Assembly (NCBI GenBank): GCA_035280025.1
Contig: DATEGT010000269.1
Location: 1 to 28,088 of the forward strand
From: VBDM01 sp035280025
Lineage (GTDB): Bacteria; Pseudomonadota; Gammaproteobacteria; Burkholderiales; SG8-39
Direction: 5' to 3'
Length of the DNA stretch: 28,088 nt
In this document: positions 6,625-18,204 of the stretch, piece by piece
Numbering within the stretch: the stretch's first letter is position 1
Layout: each line of letters begins with the position of its first letter
Notes under the pieces: generated by a model
Database searches by the model: none
Seen by the model: the letters and a program-made list of their open reading frames with translations, nothing else
What the model was told of the DNA's origin: nothing
Made by a program: the position numbers and the translations under genes

Positions 6625-8096
6625 GCGTTCATCAGCGAGCGCGCGCTGTCGATCACTTCGCTGGCGGTGATGCCGACCGGCCCCGAGCCGGCCGCGACCA
6701 GCGCATCGGCCGCCGCGCCGTGCAGCCAGGTCCCCGCGAGGAGCGCGTTCAGGGGCGAGGCTCCCTGGGCGCACAGGGCGGCGACGATCCCGCAGAGCGC
6801 GTCGCCCATTCCCGCCGAGGCCATTCCCGGATTGCCCGTGGGGTTGATCCAGAACCTGCCGCCCGGCTCGGCGATGATGCTCCCGTTTCCCTTGAGCAGC
6901 GCGAAGCTCCCGTAGCGCTGGGCGATACGCCTCGCCGCGGCGACGCGGTCGGCCTGGACTGCGCGCGTGGTCTCTGCCAGCAGGCGCGCGCCTTCCGCGG
7001 GATGGGGCGTCATGAGAGTGGCGGCTCCGCGCTTTCCCGCGGCGGCGGCGAGCGCGCGGCTGGCGCCGATCAGGTTGAGCGCGTCCGCGTCGAGGACGAG
7101 CGTCTGCCGCGCGGCAAGCGCGGCGCGCAGCATCGGGGCGGCCGCCGCCGACTTGCCCATTCCGGGCCCGGCGACGAGGACGTCGAGGAGATCCTTCCCG
7201 AGCAGGGCGCGCGGCGCGCGCAGCATCAGCTCCGGATTGGCGGTATCCACTCGCGGCGGGCGCGGCGTCACGAGGCCGAGGTAGACGCGTCCGGCGCCGC
7301 ACCGCAGCGCGGCCCGACCGGCGATGACGGCGGCACCGACCATCCCTGGGCCGCCGCCCAGGATTCCCACGCTGCCCGCCATGCCCTTGTGGAAATTCTT
7401 CGCTCGGGGCGCGATAGCGCAAGCGAGGATGTCGGCGTCGAGGAGCGCCCCTTCAGGCTCGAGCAGCGCCGGCGGATCGAGCCCGAGCGTATCGAGCTTC
7501 AGCCGGCCGCAATGGTCGGGTCCGTCGAGCGTCAGCTGCCCCGGCTTGTAAGCGATGAACGTGAGCGTATGCGTGGCGCGCACCGCGCAACCCAACGCGG
7601 CCCCGGTATCGGCGTCGAGGCCGCTCGGGACATCGAGCGAGAGAACGGGCACGCGAAGCGTGTTGAGCTTCTCGACGATAGCGCGGTGCCGTCCCTCGAG
7701 CGGCCGCTTGAGGCCGATGCCGAACAGGCCGTCGACGGCGAGATCGAAGCGCGCTCCGTCCGGGATGGCATCGAGCAGCTTGCCGCCTGCCGCTTCCCAC
7801 TTCGAAAGGGCGCGCCCGGCGTCCTCCGGAAGCTTGTCGCGCTCGCCGGCGAAGACGACGCTGACCCGGAAGAACCCGCGCTTGAGGTGCGCGGCGGCTT
7901 CGAAGGCGTCGCCGCCGTTGTTCCCCGGGCCGGCTACGACGAGGACCGACTTCGCGGTGTCTCCGCAGAGGTCGCGCGCGAGCCCGGCCGCGGCCTCGCC
8001 CGCGCGCTCCATGAGGTTCGCCGCCCCGGCCAGCGCCTCGAGTCGGCGGATCGCGGAGGCACCGTAGATGGGCGATGCGGCCATCGGAGTCAGCAT
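6621..8096 (-). CDS. nnr: Bifunctional ADP-dependent NAD(P)H-hydrate dehydratase / NAD(P)H-hydrate epimerase
   Basis: This 491-residue two-domain enzyme repairs NAD(P)HX, the hydrated and inactive form of NAD(P)H. The N-terminal epimerase (YjeF_N) domain covers about residues 1-215, with GPGNNGGD at 56-63 and LDVPSGLDADTG later. The C-terminal ADP-dependent dehydratase domain, of ribokinase-like fold, covers about 225-491. It shows GSVGILGGGPGMVGAA, the TPHPAEGARLL segment and GMGDALCG with the catalytic D432. The length matches E. coli Nnr. The ATG at 8096 overlaps the stop of the upstream FAD enzyme (ATGCTGA, 7 bases), indicating translational coupling; the ATG at 8084 is an alternative start. 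The 3' end overlaps the convergent upstream gene's stop by 4 bases. Confidence 0.92.
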   Translation of the reverse strand: MLTPMAASPIYGASAIRRLEALAGAANLMERAGEAAAGLARDLCGDTAKSVLVVAGPGNNGGDAFEAAAHLKRGFFRVSVVFAGERDKLPEDAGRALSKWEAAGGKLLDAIPDGARFDLAVDGLFGIGLKRPLEGRHRAIVEKLNTLRVPVLSLDVPSGLDADTGAALGCAVRATHTLTFIAYKPGQLTLDGPDHCGRLKLDTLGLDPPALLEPEGALLDADILACAIAPRAKNFHKGMAGSVGILGGGPGMVGAAVIAGRAALRCGAGRVYLGLVTPRPPRVDTANPELMLRAPRALLGKDLLDVLVAGPGMGKSAAAAPMLRAALAARQTLVLDADALNLIGASRALAAAAGKRGAATLMTPHPAEGARLLAETTRAVQADRVAAARRIAQRYGSFALLKGNGSIIAEPGGRFWINPTGNPGMASAGMGDALCGIVAALCAQGASPLNALLAGTWLHGAAADALVAAGSGPVGITASEVIDSARSLMNA

Positions 8097-9199
8097 AACC
8101 CGAGGACGTGATCGGCGATCGCCAGCGACGCCGTGAGCCCCGGGGATTCGATGCCGAAGAGATTGACGAGGCCCGCGACGCCGTGGTCCTCGGGACCCTG
8201 GATGAGAAAGTCCCGGGAGGGCTCGCCCTGAGGCTGCATCTTCGGCCGGATGCCGCAGTACGCAGGCTGCAACTCTCCGTCCTTCAGTCCCGGCCAGTAG
8301 CGGCGGATGGCGTCATAGAAGACCCGGCTCCTCCCCGGGTCGACGTCGTAGTCGATGCGATCGATCCATTCGACGTCGGGCCCGAACCGCGCCTGACCGG
8401 CGAGGTCGAGCGTGAGGTGCACGCCGAGACCGGCGGATTCGGGCGCGGGGTAGACCAGGCGCTTGAACGGAGAGCGGCCCGAGAGGCTGAAGTAGTTGCC
8501 TTTGCAGTAGTACGCGGGCGGGACGTGCTCGGCGGGAAAGCCCTCGAGCGCGCACGCCACCGCCTGGGCATGCAGGCCGGCGCTGTTGACGACGGTGCGC
8601 GCGAGCAGGCGCATCGGGTCGGCACCGCCGACGTCGAGCTCTATCCCCTGCGGCCGCAGGCGGCCCGCCAGGAGCGGGCTGCGGAGCGCGAGCGCCGCGC
8701 CGCGGTCCTCCGCCTCGCCGCGCAGCCCGAGCATGAACGCGTGGCTGTCCACGATCCCGGTGGAAGGCGACTCCAGAGCGGCGACGCAGCGGAGCTCGGG
8801 CTCCAGAGCCCGCGCCTCGCGCGCCTCGAGCATGCGCAGATCCTCGACCCCGTTGGCCGCGGCCTGCGCCTGCAGCTTCTCCAGTCCCGCGATCTGCCCC
8901 GAGTCGGTGGCGACGATCAGCTTGCCGCAGCGCCGGTGCTCGATGCCGCGCCCGGCGAGGTAGGCGTAGAGCCCGCCGCGCCCCGCCACGCACAGCCGCG
9001 CCTTGAGCGAGCCCGTCGGGTAGTAGATGCCGGCATGGATGACCTCGCTGTTGCGCGAGCTCGTGGCCGTGCCGATCGCGCTCTCCCGCTCGAGCACCAC
9101 CACCTCGCGCTCCGCGCGCGCGAAAGCGCGCGCCACCGCGAGGCCCACTACTCCCGCGCCGATCACGACGGCGTCGACACGTTCGACGGATATCGTCAT
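8090..9199 (-). CDS. FAD-dependent oxidoreductase, L-2-hydroxyglutarate dehydrogenase (LhgO)-like
   Basis: This 369-residue flavoprotein has a DAO fold. The dinucleotide-binding motif IGAGVVGLA is at residues 13-21, followed by the acidic end of strand 2 (VVVLERE). The segments SSRNSEVIHAGIYYPTGSLK and NLFGIESPGLTASLAIA are hallmarks of the L-2-hydroxyglutarate dehydrogenase/oxidase group. That enzyme oxidises L-2-hydroxyglutarate to 2-oxoglutarate, passing electrons to quinone or oxygen. Other DAO-family substrates remain possible. The start at 9199 faces a divergent glycosyltransferase gene. The stop overlaps the Nnr start by 7 bases, so the two proteins are probably made together. Confidence 0.85.
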   Translation of the reverse strand: MTISVERVDAVVIGAGVVGLAVARAFARAEREVVVLERESAIGTATSSRNSEVIHAGIYYPTGSLKARLCVAGRGGLYAYLAGRGIEHRRCGKLIVATDSGQIAGLEKLQAQAAANGVEDLRMLEAREARALEPELRCVAALESPSTGIVDSHAFMLGLRGEAEDRGAALALRSPLLAGRLRPQGIELDVGGADPMRLLARTVVNSAGLHAQAVACALEGFPAEHVPPAYYCKGNYFSLSGRSPFKRLVYPAPESAGLGVHLTLDLAGQARFGPDVEWIDRIDYDVDPGRSRVFYDAIRRYWPGLKDGELQPAYCGIRPKMQPQGEPSRDFLIQGPEDHGVAGLVNLFGIESPGLTASLAIADHVLGLC

Positions 9200-9295
9200 T
9201 GCACGATGCTGCGAATCGACAGACGCACGATTCTAAATGAGGCGATTCGCGCGCGTATGCGATACTTCGAGACGGACGATTCGGCCTTCCAGGCG
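9200..9295. promoter_or_regulatory. Divergent promoter region between FAD enzyme and TPR glycosyltransferase
   Basis: The minus-strand gene starts at 9199 and the earliest plus-strand ATG is at 9206. Codons between 9206 and about 9257 are atypical for this genome (CTA, AAT, AGA, ATT), and the stretch is less GC-rich than its surroundings. I therefore read 9200-9295 as mainly regulatory. A TGcGATACT (extended -10-like) lies at 9258-9266 on the plus strand. No strong -35 or Shine-Dalgarno is visible, so this is tentative. Confidence 0.35.
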
Positions 9296-11814
9296 ATGGC
9301 AAATCCGGAGCGACGGCAACAACGACTCATGACCGGCTGGCAGGCGATCGAGCGGGGCGAGGCCGGCCCGGCGGAGGCGATCGCTCGGGAATTGCTCCTC
9401 CAGGGCCGAGGGCAGCGGGATGCGCTCGACCTCCTGGCCTACAATCTCCTGGCGGTGTCGCTGATGCAGCAGGCGCGCCACCACGAGGCGCTGGAGGCGC
9501 TCGGCTCGGCGCTGGAGCGCGACCCGCGTTCGCCGGGCACGCTCCTCAATCTGGGAAGCGCGCTCACCCAAATGGGGCGGCACGCCGAGGCGATTCCGCA
9601 CTTGAGGAAGGCCGCCGAGCTCGATCCGCGGCTGTCCCCGGCGCACAACAATCTCGGGCACGCGCTGAAGGAGCTCGGCCGGTTCGGCGAGGCGGCCGAC
9701 AGCTACGAGCGCGCCCTGAAGCTCGCACCGGAGGATGTCGAGGTGCGCAACAATCTGGGGACGGTGCTGGCGGCGCTCGGCCGGCGCGAGGAGGCCGTGG
9801 CTTCCTACCGCGCGGCCCTCGCGCTCGACCCGGACTTCCCGCCGGCGCTCAACAACCTGGGCGTGGCGCTCGACGAGATGGATCGTCACGGAGAGGCGCT
9901 CGAATGCTTCACCAGGGCCGTGACGCGGGATCCGCGCAACGCCGACGCCCACACGAACATGGGTATCGCGCACCAGCGGATGGGACGCACGGACGAGGCG
10001 ATCGCCTGCCACAGGACGGCGATCGCGATCGATCCCCGATTCGCCGCCGCGCACCTCAATCTCGGTCTCGCGTTCACCGAAAAAGGCCAGCTTGCCGCGG
10101 CCGTGGAATCGTTCCAAGGCGCCCTCTCGCTCGACCCGGGCAGCGCGGAAGCTCACGCTCAGCTCGGCATCGCCCACCGGACGCTGGGGCGGCTGACCGA
10201 AGCGATCGCCTTGCTCGAGAAGGCGATCTCGATCAAGCCGGACCATGTCGCCGCGCTGATCCATCTGGGAGCCGCATACCAGCAGCGGGGGATGCTGGAG
10301 CGCGCCGTTCCGCTGTTCGAGCGCGCGGTCGCCCTCGACCCGGAGTCGGCCGACGCGAGGCACAACCTCGGAGTCGCCCTGCAAGGCCTTTCGCGGCACG
10401 AGGAGGCGATCGCCTGCTTCGAGGGAGCGCTGCGGCTCGATCCCATGCACCGGTATACGCTCGGAGCGCTGCTCTGGAGCCAGCGCCGGAGCTGCCGGTG
10501 GGACGGGCTGGCCGCCAGGACCTCGGAGCTGCGGGCCGCGGTCCGCAAAGGCCTGCCCGTGACCGAGCCCTTCACGCTGCTTGCCGTCTCCGGGGATCCG
10601 GAAGAGCAGTTGCTGTGCGCGAGGGCTTTCCGCAAGGACAAGATGAGAACCGGAGCCGCGGCCGCGTGGAGCGGCGAGCGCCGCCCGCGGGAAAAGATCC
10701 GCCTGGCCTATCTGTCCGCGGATTTCCGCGAGCACGCGGTCGCATACTGCACCGCTGAGCTCTTCGGGCTCCACGATCGCTCCAGGTTCGAGGTCATCGG
10801 CGTGTCCTTCGGAGCGGACGACGGCAGTCCCATGCGCGCCGGCCTGGCCAGTTCCTTCGACCGCTTCCTGGATGTGCGCGAGCGGGACGACGCGGAGGTG
10901 GCGGGCCTGCTGAAGGACTTGCAGGTGGATATCGCCGTGGACCTCACCGGGTACACCGCTGGAGGCAGAACGGGGATACTTTCCTTCCGCCCCGCGCCGA
11001 TCCAGGCGGAGTACCTCGGCTTCCCCGGCACGACCGGGGCGGATTTCGTCGACTATCTCATCGCCGACCGTTTCCTGATCCCGGAGCCGGACCGGCGCCA
11101 CTACAGCGAGCAGGTCGTGTTCCTGCCGGACAGCTACATGGTGAACCCTTCCCGCCGAGCCGTCGCCGAGCCGCTGCCGAGGCGAGCGGACGCCGGCCTG
11201 CCCGAGACCGGATTCGTATTCTGCTGCTTCAACAACAGCCACAAGATCGACCCCGACGTGTTCGACGCATGGATGCGCCTGCTTTCCCAGGTCGAAGGGA
11301 GCGTGCTGTGGCTCGCCGGCGGCAATGCGGCGGCCGAGGCGAATCTCCGAAGCGAGGCCGCTCGACGGGGCGTAGACCCGCGCCGGCTGGTGTTCGCATC
11401 CTTCGTCAGGCGGATCGAAGAGCACTACGCGCGGCTGCATCTGGGCGATCTGTTCCTGGACACGCCGTACAACGGGCACGTCACTACAGCCGACGCGCTC
11501 TGGGCGGGGCTCCCCGTGCTGACCTGGGCCGGCACCGCCTTCGCCGGCCGCGTGGCGGGAAGTCTTCTTCATTCGCTGAACCTGGCCGAGCTCGTGGTGC
11601 GCGGTCTCGAAGAATACGAAGCGACGGCGCTTGCGCTCGCCACCGACGCCCGGCGCCTCGCGGAGCTGCGGGCGAAGCTGCAGAAGAACGGCCGCTCGGC
11701 GCATCTGTTCGACGCGGATCGCTTCCGCAGGCACATCGAGTCGGCCTACGCCACCATGTGGGACATCTGGCTGCGCGGCGAGGCGCCGCGGTCGTTCTCG
11801 GTTCCCGCAATCGG

Positions 11815-11818
<4 letters not shown>
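9296..11818 (+). CDS. TPR-repeat O-GlcNAc transferase-like glycosyltransferase (GT41/SPINDLY type)
   Basis: The protein is about 840 residues long. Residues 46-385 form ten 34-residue TPRs. The C-terminal GT41-like catalytic domain spans about 464-830. Domain landmarks are YLSADFREHAVAY (H480 at the catalytic-histidine position), DLTGYTAGGRTG, RPAPIQAEYLGFPGTTG, K650 in NNSHKIDPDVF and DTPYNGHVTTADALWAGLP, which together form the nucleotide-sugar site. The family transfers a sugar, often GlcNAc, to Ser/Thr of proteins; bacterial targets are mostly unknown. No signal peptide or membrane segment is seen, so it should be cytosolic. The start is uncertain: ATGs at 9206, 9257, 9296 and 9329 are in frame and none has a good Shine-Dalgarno. 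The 9206 choice would leave no promoter room. The stop overlaps the next gene by 4 bases (ATGA). Confidence 0.85.
9533..10450 (+). repeat. Nine in-frame TPR units with exact 102-bp period
   Basis: Within the glycosyltransferase gene, TPRs 2 to 10 occupy exactly nine 102-base units (34 codons) with no insertion or deletion. Units show the pattern A-x-x-NLGxALxxxGRxxEAIxxxxxAxxLDP. A tenth, slightly degenerate TPR precedes them. DNA identity between units is modest, so this is an old protein repeat and not a recent DNA duplication. Confidence 0.9.
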
Positions 11819-15429
<3,611 letters not shown>

Positions 15430-15453
15430 GCACCTTCCGGGGGGCGACTTGCC

Positions 15454-15459
15454 TATAAT
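15454..15459 (+). promoter_or_regulatory. -10 element of the AsmA-like gene
   Basis: A perfect TATAAT lies 15 bases before the ATG at 15475, in the 45-base gap after the 5-oxoprolinase gene. A TG dinucleotide sits one base further upstream than in a classic extended -10. No good -35 is visible. The predicted leader is about 8-10 bases with no Shine-Dalgarno. Confidence 0.5.
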
Positions 15460-15474
15460 AGTGCGCTAATAATT

Positions 15475-18153
15475 ATGAATCGCCGATCGATCCTCACGAA
15501 GACCGGAAAAGGCCTGATGGAGGCCACCGGTAAGACCAGCAATCTCTCGCGGGATCTTCGCAACATCCTCAAGGAAATCGACGGAAAGGTCAGCGTCTCC
15601 GAGCTGCTCGACAAGTTCGACAGACTGAACGAGCAGAAGCTGCTCGAGCTGCTCTCGGGCATGGAGCGGGACGGCTATGTCCGGGAATTCATCGGCAAGC
15701 AGGACGAGGGCCCGCGGACGCCGGTCGGCCGCGTTCCCGGCCCGCCTTCGCTGGGGGAAGGCTCGGATCTGGACTTCACCGCGTTCACGCCCGCCAAGCC
15801 CAACGCGAAAGCGAACGAGGAGGCGCGGCTGCAGGCCCAGGCGCAGGAGATCGCGCGCCAGGCGCAGGCGACCCGGGCGCGCGAGGAGGCCGCCGCGAAG
15901 GCGCGCGCCAAGGCCGAAGGCGACCTCAAGGCGAGGCAGCACGCCGCGGGGACGAAGACCGGCGCCAACGCGCCCTTGCCGCCGCTGATCAATCCGTCCG
16001 CCGGCCCGTCGATTCCCCCGGTGGCGGGCATCCTCGGAGCGGGTCCGGAGGCGCAGGCGCGGGCGCAGGCTGACGCCCAGGCGCGGGCGCAGGGCGAGGC
16101 GCTCGAGCGCGCGCGGCGCGAAGCGGAGGAGAAAGCGCGCCGGGACGCGGAGGAGAAGGCGCGCCGCGAAGCCGAGGCGCGGGCGAGGGCGGAAATCGAG
16201 GCGGCGGTGAAGCGCGAAGCCGAAGAGCGCGCGCTCAGGGAGATCCGCGAGAGGACGCGTCGCGAGGAGGAGGAGAAGGCGCGGCGCGAAGCCGAGGTGC
16301 GCGCGAGGCTGGAAGCGGAGCAGCGCGTCAAGCGCGAGGCCGAGGAACGCGCCCGCCGCGAGCTCGAGGAGCGGACGCGCAGGGAAGTCGCCGAGAGGCT
16401 GCGCCGCGAGGAGGAGGAACGCCGCCGCCGCGAGGAGGAGGAGCGGGCGCGCCGGGAGGCGGAGCGCCAGGCCCGCATCGAAGCCGAAACGAAGGCCCGG
16501 GTGGACGCCGAGCTGCGCGCCAAGCGCGAGGCCGAGGAGCGCGCACGCCGCGACGATGACGACCGCCGGCAGGCCGAGAAGAGGAAGCGCGCGGAGGAAG
16601 AGCAGCGCAAGCGCGAGGAAGAGGGGCAGGCCGAGGCGCTGGAGCGCGCGCTCCGGGAGGAGCAGGAGAATGCGCGGCGGGAGGCCGAAGAGCGCGCGGA
16701 GCGCGGAGAGCAGGAGCGCGCCGAGCAGGACGAGCGCGCCCGCCAGGAGCAGGAAGAGTCCGAGCAGCAGCGCGACGAGGAAGAGAGGCAGGCGAGGGAC
16801 GAGGAAAGGCGGGCGCGCCGCGAGGAGCAGGCGGCGGCCCGGGCCGCCGCGAAGCAGCGCAAGGCCGAGCGCGCGAGGGAGCGCGCGGGCGAGGAGGCGT
16901 GGCGCGGGGACGAGGACGCTCTGCGCGATTCCGGCGGCGCCGCGCTTTCCGCCGCGCAGGTCTGGGACAAGCGCAAGCCCCGCAGCTTCCTCAAGTCGCT
17001 TGCGGCGATGCTGGTCGTGCTCGTGGTGCTGGGCGTCGCGGTGCTTCCCTTCGTGCCGCTGGAGACCGTCCGGTACGAAAAGTCGGCGCAGCGGTGGCTC
17101 GGTCTGCCGGTCAAGATCGGCTCGGTGTATCTCGCGCTCCTGCCGCTGCCGCAGCTGAAGTTCGAGAGAGTCGCGGTCGGCACCGACCCGCAGCTGCGGG
17201 CGGCCGTGGTCCGGGCCACCCCGGAGCTGGGGACCTTGCTCGAGGAGCGGACGATCCTCAGGAGTCTCGCGCTCGAGAACGTCACCGTCCCCAAGGAGTT
17301 CCTCGCGGCGCTGCTGCAGGACAAGGGCGGCGGCAAGGGGTTGGGCGTGCAACGGATCACCGCCAAGGACCTGAAGATCGACGCGCCCGAGCTCGCCCTT
17401 CCGGGGTTGGAGCTCGAGGCGAGCCTGTCGCCGGACGGGGCACTGAAATCCGCGACGTTCTCGAACGGCGGCCAGCTTTCGGTGAAGCTCGAGCCCCGCG
17501 GGGGAAGAGCCGCGATCGAGATCTCCGCGGCCACGCTCCCGATTCCCGTCGGCATCGACTTCGGTCTCTCCGATTTCAGCGGAAAAGGCACGGTCACCGC
17601 GAGCGAGCTCGTTCTGACGAGCACCGAGGCGCGCGCCTTCGGCGGACGCATCTTCGGCAGCGTCCGCCTCCGGTGGTCGTCCGGGTGGAGCCTCGACGGC
17701 GACCTGTCCGCGCGCCAGATGGAGGCGGCGAAGGTCGCGGGTCCCCTCCTGGGGACCGGGACGCTCCAGGGCAGAGGCCGCCTCGCGATGCGCGGGCTGC
17801 TGCCCGAGCGCATGATCCTCAACTCGCAGCTCGACGGCAGCTTCTCCGTGCAGAAAGGGTCCGTGAGCAACGTCGACATGACGCGCTTGCTCCAGGGTAG
17901 CGGCTCGGGAGGGGGCACCACGATGTTCACTGAAATGAGCGGCGACTTCTCGGCGGATCCCAACCGGCTTCTGGTCCGCAACATCAGGCTCGCCGCGGGA
18001 CTGTTGAGCGGCCTGGGCCAGCTCGAGATGGACCCGCAGAGAAACCTCTCGGGCCGGATGCACATCGAGCTTCGCGCCCAGAGCGTCCAGGCGCGCTCGA
18101 CCGTCAGCGTTGCCGGCACGCTGATGAGCCCGCAGTTCCGCCGCAGCAATTGA
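15475..18153 (+). CDS. Chimeric membrane protein: winged-helix-like domain, long charged helix, TM, AsmA-like periplasmic domain
   Basis: This 892-residue protein has four regions. Residues 18-72 resemble a small winged-helix module found in betaproteobacterial signalling proteins (LSRDLRNILKEIDGKVSV, KLLELLSGMERDGYV). Residues 75-190 are a linker with a short Ala/Gln/Arg helix and a Pro-rich stretch. Residues 192 to about 490 are an almost unbroken Ala/Arg/Glu/Lys-rich helix. After KRKPR a single membrane segment lies at about 509-530. Residues 535-892 resemble AsmA-family proteins (SLALENVTVPKE, GRLAMRGLLPERMILNSQLDG, GTLMSPQFRR). The positive residues before the membrane segment predict a cytoplasmic N-terminus and a periplasmic C-terminus. 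AsmA-like proteins are linked to phospholipid transport to the outer membrane. ATG 15517, after GGAAAAGG, is an alternative start, but the domain appears to begin earlier. Confidence 0.75.
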   Translation: MNRRSILTKTGKGLMEATGKTSNLSRDLRNILKEIDGKVSVSELLDKFDRLNEQKLLELLSGMERDGYVREFIGKQDEGPRTPVGRVPGPPSLGEGSDLDFTAFTPAKPNAKANEEARLQAQAQEIARQAQATRAREEAAAKARAKAEGDLKARQHAAGTKTGANAPLPPLINPSAGPSIPPVAGILGAGPEAQARAQADAQARAQGEALERARREAEEKARRDAEEKARREAEARARAEIEAAVKREAEERALREIRERTRREEEEKARREAEVRARLEAEQRVKREAEERARRELEERTRREVAERLRREEEERRRREEEERARREAERQARIEAETKARVDAELRAKREAEERARRDDDDRRQAEKRKRAEEEQRKREEEGQAEALERALREEQENARREAEERAERGEQERAEQDERARQEQEESEQQRDEEERQARDEERRARREEQAAARAAAKQRKAERARERAGEEAWRGDEDALRDSGGAALSAAQVWDKRKPRSFLKSLAAMLVVLVVLGVAVLPFVPLETVRYEKSAQRWLGLPVKIGSVYLALLPLPQLKFERVAVGTDPQLRAAVVRATPELGTLLEERTILRSLALENVTVPKEFLAALLQDKGGGKGLGVQRITAKDLKIDAPELALPGLELEASLSPDGALKSATFSNGGQLSVKLEPRGGRAAIEISAATLPIPVGIDFGLSDFSGKGTVTASELVLTSTEARAFGGRIFGSVRLRWSSGWSLDGDLSARQMEAAKVAGPLLGTGTLQGRGRLAMRGLLPERMILNSQLDGSFSVQKGSVSNVDMTRLLQGSGSGGGTTMFTEMSGDFSADPNRLLVRNIRLAAGLLSGLGQLEMDPQRNLSGRMHIELRAQSVQARSTVSVAGTLMSPQFRRSN
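16048..16941 (+). repeat. Charged alpha-helical repeat region (Ala-Arg-Glu-Lys rich)
   Basis: About 300 codons encode degenerate 7- to 12-residue units such as EAEEKARRDAEEKARRE and KREAEERARRELEER. Acidic and basic residues alternate at i to i+3/i+4 spacing, as in single alpha-helix or TolA-like domains. The strand is purine-rich. If helical throughout it would span roughly 45 nm (1.5 angstrom per residue). It could instead form a coiled coil. Confidence 0.8.
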
Positions 18154-18155
18154 GA

Positions 18156-18183
18156 GATCGCGCCCGGGGCGATCCGGTATAAT
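18156..18183 (+). promoter_or_regulatory. purL promoter with overlapping inverted repeat
   Basis: A perfect TATAAT at 18178-18183 lies 21 bases before the purL ATG. Directly upstream, GATCGC (18156-18161) and GCGATC (18169-18174) form a 6-base inverted repeat with a 7-base spacer. It covers the position where a -35 would sit. It could be an operator or the stem of a weak terminator for the upstream gene. No Shine-Dalgarno is apparent before the ATG at 18205. Confidence 0.45.
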
Positions 18184-18204
18184 CGCGCTTTACCGGCGCG
18201 TTTC

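Noticed and set aside
8108..9205. Upstream extension of the glycosyltransferase frame through the FAD enzyme gene
   Set aside because: This extension lies antisense to a well-conserved flavoprotein and has no TPR or other domain, so it is a shadow frame.
9533..10450. Regular repeats that might suggest a CRISPR array or minisatellite
   Set aside because: The 102-base units are in frame, vary at the DNA level and encode TPR consensus residues, so they are protein repeats.
9233..11734. Long antisense frame opposite the TPR glycosyltransferase
   Set aside because: It merely reflects the 102-base TPR periodicity in reverse. No protein family is recognisable.
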